A stretch of DNA of 5,300 nt, from NCBI GenBank assembly GCA_027019845.1, contig JALUWE010000583.1, positions 1 through 5,300 of the forward strand, read 5' to 3'. The translations under genes and the position numbers were made by a program. The stretch's first letter is position 1. Each line of letters begins with the position of its first letter. Positions 4,920 to 5,300 of the stretch are shown piece after piece. This DNA comes from Anaerolineales bacterium (GTDB lineage Bacteria > Chloroflexota > Anaerolineae > Anaerolineales > JABWBV01). Below the pieces are notes generated by a model. That model was not told where the DNA came from. It searched no databases and saw nothing but the letters and a program-made list of their open reading frames with translations.

Positions 4920-5300
4920 CTACCGCTTCCCAACCACCGCCCGCGCCGCGCCCACGAAGTAGATCGAGCCGGTGATCAGCAGGTGCCCGTCGGGGGGCAG
5001 GGCTGCCAGGCCGCGTTGGATGCCGTCCTGCACGCTGTCTGCCAGTTCCACGGGCACGTCCGGGGCCAGCCTGTGCAGGGCTGCGGCCAGCGCCTGGGGG
5101 GTCATGCCGGGCTTGCCGTACACCGGGTTGGGCGCGAAGATGAAGCGCTCGGCCAGGGGCAGCAGGGCGCGCAACATGGCCGCGGCATCTTTGATCAGCA
5201 GGCTGCCGAACAGCACGGTGAAACGCCGTGCGGGGAAAAGCTGGCGCAGGCTGCTGGCCAGGGAACGCATTTTGTGGGGGTTGTGTGCGCCGTCCAGGAT
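4920..5300 (-). CDS. folC: Folylpolyglutamate synthase / dihydrofolate synthase, C-terminal part (partial, 5' end outside window)
   Basis: The reading frame enters at the right edge and ends at TAG (4920-4922), leaving 126 residues. The first residues visible read ILDGAHNP, the hallmark of the Mur-ligase-like C-terminal domain of FolC. Next come a VLFGSLLIKDAAAML segment, matching the family's 'VFG..KDKD...ML' region, a strand-like RFIFAPNP, and a terminal LLITGSIYFVGAARAVV, matching the usual 'GS.Y.VG..R' ending. In this family the enzyme adds L-glutamate to dihydropteroate and/or reduced folates using ATP in the cytoplasm. The central ATPase domain and the start codon are outside the window, so mono- or bifunctionality cannot be judged. 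The C-terminus looks complete and undamaged. It lies on the same strand as the ATPase gene, 153 bp upstream. A separate promoter-like box in the gap argues against a tight operon. Confidence 0.93.
   Translation of the reverse strand: MLDGAHNPHKMRSLASSLRQLFPARRFTVLFGSLLIKDAAAMLRALLPLAERFIFAPNPVYGKPGMTPQALAAALHRLAPDVPVELADSVQDGIQRGLAALPPDGHLLITGSIYFVGAARAVVGKR

Noticed and set aside
1..5300. tRNA, rRNA or riboswitch
   Set aside because: No cloverleaf with a T-loop motif, no rRNA-like stretch and no known leader motif was seen. The only sizeable non-coding gap on the right side is 153 bp.

Overview
The window is GC-rich (roughly 60-70 %, with one clear dip). All credible genes lie on the minus strand, so the biological order runs from position 5300 down to 1. 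The organism is probably a GC-rich environmental bacterium. The style of the TPR/ATPase genes and of the palindromic repeats suggests Chloroflexota (Anaerolineae-like), but this is an inference from general resemblance. Nothing in the window proves it.

Layout, in transcription order: (i) 5300-4920 is the 3' end of folC (folylpolyglutamate/dihydrofolate synthase). (ii) 4919-4767 is a 153-bp gap with a GC hairpin, a perfect TATAAT box and a Shine-Dalgarno sequence for the next gene. (iii) 4766-3477 encodes a 429-aa P-loop ATPase of the ORC/Cdc6/STAND-like type, with clear Walker A, Walker B and lid motifs. (iv) 3493-746 encodes a 915-aa protein overlapping the ATPase by 17 nt. It has a non-TPR N-terminal domain that looks like a P-loop fold without a P-loop, followed by about 13-16 tetratricopeptide repeats. 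A low-GC, non-consensus block (about 2020-1592) interrupts the array. (v) 742-1 is a rearranged zone. It holds two exact copies of a 127-bp block (616-742 and 1-127), each carrying two long palindromes. Between the copies lie a 153-codon TPR-like ORF of doubtful status and a 25-codon TPR remnant.

How they work together: the ATPase and the TPR protein form a translationally coupled pair. This resembles a STAND-type NTPase whose nucleotide-binding module and TPR recognition array sit on two polypeptides. A signalling or defence role is plausible but unproven, and no recognisable effector (nuclease, protease, TIR, CHAT, transmembrane) is visible. folC is a housekeeping neighbour, probably unrelated in function.

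The oddest part is the left end. The terminal repeat is exactly 127 bp and starts at base 1. This could be a real tandem duplication of a 615-bp unit, or the mark of a contig end in a k=127 de Bruijn assembly. The palindromes are nested (each is two GTGACWGTCAC sites around TTCCAAA). They share their core with a second, different palindrome that encodes the C-terminus of the TPR protein.
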